Source of the DNA: Ascoidea rubescens DSM 1968
Taxonomy: Eukaryota > Ascomycota > Saccharomycetes > Ascoideales > Ascoideaceae
Assembly: GCF_001661345.1 (NCBI RefSeq)
Contig: NW_017962920.1
Location: 484,739 to 548,738, forward strand
Length of the DNA: 64,000 nucleotides
Direction of reading: 5' to 3'
The position numbers and the translations under genes are program-made. How positions within the stretch are numbered: the stretch's first letter is position 1; the number at the start of each line of letters is the position of its first letter. The notes beneath the pieces are model-generated. The model had not been told where the DNA came from and did no database searches. It was given only the letters and a program-made list of their open reading frames with translations. Of this stretch, positions 63,060 through 64,000 are shown piece by piece.

Positions 63060-64000
63060 ATGAACCCAAGATCAATTTTGAAATACTTTTTGGCAATGGA
63101 ACAAGCCGAAGGTGCTGGAGCCAGGGTTCGTCGGTCCATTGGAACAATGCAGATGAGAAACTTCACACCCTTTTTGATGTTGGACCACTTCAACACTGCT
63201 GCTCCCAACGGCTTTCCCACACACCCTCATCGTGGCCAGGAGACCATTTCGTACATCATGGGAGGAGCCATGGCCCACGCAGATTTCACAGGCTCGTCGG
63301 GAGTGTTGTATGCTGGCGATTTGCAGTTCATGACGGCTGGTAGAGGAGTTGTGCACAGCGAGATTCCTGTTGAGATGGACGACAAGAGCCCTTGTGTGGG
63401 CATGCAATTGTGGGTGGACTTGCCGGCAAACATGAAGGGGTGCGAGCCTCGATACAGAGACTTGAAGAAAGAAGAGATCCCCATTGCCAGGCCTAGCGAT
63501 TTGGTGGAGGTGAAGGTGATCAGTGGCGAGTCGTATGGTGTGCAGTCTGTGCAAGAGTTGGCCTACACTCCAGTGGTTTACTACCACTACACAGTGAAGC
63601 CTGGTGGACACTTTGAGCAGGCCATTCCCAGCGACTTCAATGTGTTCATGTATGTGTTGGGAGGATCGTTGGTGGTGGATGGTGTGAAGATCCCCCAGTA
63701 CAACAGTGTGTTCTTTGAGCGAGATGGCGATGGTGTTGCTGGGCGAGTAGGCAAAGACGCAAAGGAGAGCGCTGAGTTTGTGCTTGTTGGAGGGAAGGTG
63801 CTTGAGCAGGAAATTGTGCAGCATGGGCCCTTTGTGGCCACCAGCAGAGAAGGCATCCAGAAGGCCTTTGTGGACTACCAGTTCGCCATCAATGGCTTTG
63901 AGCGAGCCCCCAACTGGTCCAGCAAGTACGACAGGGGAGTGAAGGAGCACGATCTTCCAGGTTATCAGGGTAAGAAACCTGTTGTTTCCAAGGATGAGCT
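63060..64000 (+). CDS. Pirin (iron-binding bicupin), 3' end cut by window edge
   Basis: Pirins are two-domain cupins. Some act as quercetin dioxygenases or as iron-dependent nuclear cofactors, and the yeast role is unknown. The frame is open from the ATG to the window edge (313 codons seen). The metal ligands appear as HPHRGQETI (two His) and RGVVHSEIP (His and Glu); the second cupin follows with VVYYHYTVKPGGHFE. The gene is much more GC-rich than its neighbours, with TTG, GTG, AAG, AGC and GGC codons common. Yet it contains no CTG codon, so recent transfer from a CTG-using donor is unlikely. Genes of fungal pirins usually encode about 300-330 residues, so the stop is probably just outside. 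Confidence 0.93.
   Translation, partial: MNPRSILKYFLAMEQAEGAGARVRRSIGTMQMRNFTPFLMLDHFNTAAPNGFPTHPHRGQETISYIMGGAMAHADFTGSSGVLYAGDLQFMTAGRGVVHSEIPVEMDDKSPCVGMQLWVDLPANMKGCEPRYRDLKKEEIPIARPSDLVEVKVISGESYGVQSVQELAYTPVVYYHYTVKPGGHFEQAIPSDFNVFMYVLGGSLVVDGVKIPQYNSVFFERDGDGVAGRVGKDAKESAEFVLVGGKVLEQEIVQHGPFVATSREGIQKAFVDYQFAINGFERAPNWSSKYDRGVKEHDLPGYQGKKPVVSKDE

Noticed and set aside
63072-63950. Long minus-strand open frame of 292 codons
   Set aside because: It is antisense to the pirin gene and arises from its GC-rich codon use. The plus strand shows a clear pirin with metal ligands.

Overview
The window is a stretch of nuclear chromosome from a budding yeast (Saccharomycotina). The evidence is its AT-rich, compact gene layout, short introns with GTATGT or GTAAGT donors and TACTAAC-type branch points, intron-less nuclear tRNA genes without encoded CCA, and yeast-specific families: Pin2, Mic12, a Ccw12-like wall protein, Pol32 and a Cts1-type chitinase. 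It is not Saccharomyces. It keeps eIF3e, a GH125 mannosidase and a DUF2235 hydrolase, and six genes have one or more introns. CTG codons are almost absent: I found none in MCM5 and none in the GC-rich pirin gene. This hints at a lineage with reassigned CUG, perhaps near Ascoidea or Saccharomycopsis, but the window alone does not prove it. Leucines written at CTG codons should be treated as provisional.

Layout. 0-3.6 kb: 3' part of the GPN-loop GTPase NPA3, then a GH125 mannosidase. 3.6-8.8 kb: two identical tRNA-Ile genes in inverted orientation around about 1.5 kb containing a decayed reverse transcriptase, a decayed F-box/LRR gene and tRNA-Leu. 9.2-14.7 kb: YSH1 (four exons) converging on MCM5. 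14.7-20.4 kb: a gene graveyard holding a second decayed F-box/LRR gene flanked by two inverted, decayed copies of one unrecognised protein family, plus a possible HAT-like fragment. 20.5-27.7 kb: POL32, eIF3e, mitochondrial bL17, MIC12, TSC10 and a GPI-anchored wall protein. 28-34 kb: a small ORF of unknown status, a DUF2235 hydrolase, SLX1 and SEC20. 34.6-40.6 kb: a very large Asn-rich Zn2Cys6 regulator and EMC3. 43-50.6 kb: an orphan protein, a hydroxyacid dehydrogenase, a chitinase and EFM7. 51-56.4 kb: RPS30, a PIN2-like protein and tRNA-Glu. 56.6-64 kb: a BPT1-like vacuolar ABC transporter and a pirin gene that runs off the right edge.

The genes are mostly housekeeping and form no operon-like pathway. 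Divergent pairs that share promoters include POL32/eIF3e, MRPL8/MIC12 (both mitochondrial, with a CACGTG between them), TSC10/CCW12-like and DUF2235/SLX1. Several upstream regions are clearly more GC-rich than the genes they flank, and one contains a 14-bp perfect palindrome. The most unusual material is the two pseudogene zones (3.7-8.4 kb and 15-20.4 kb).
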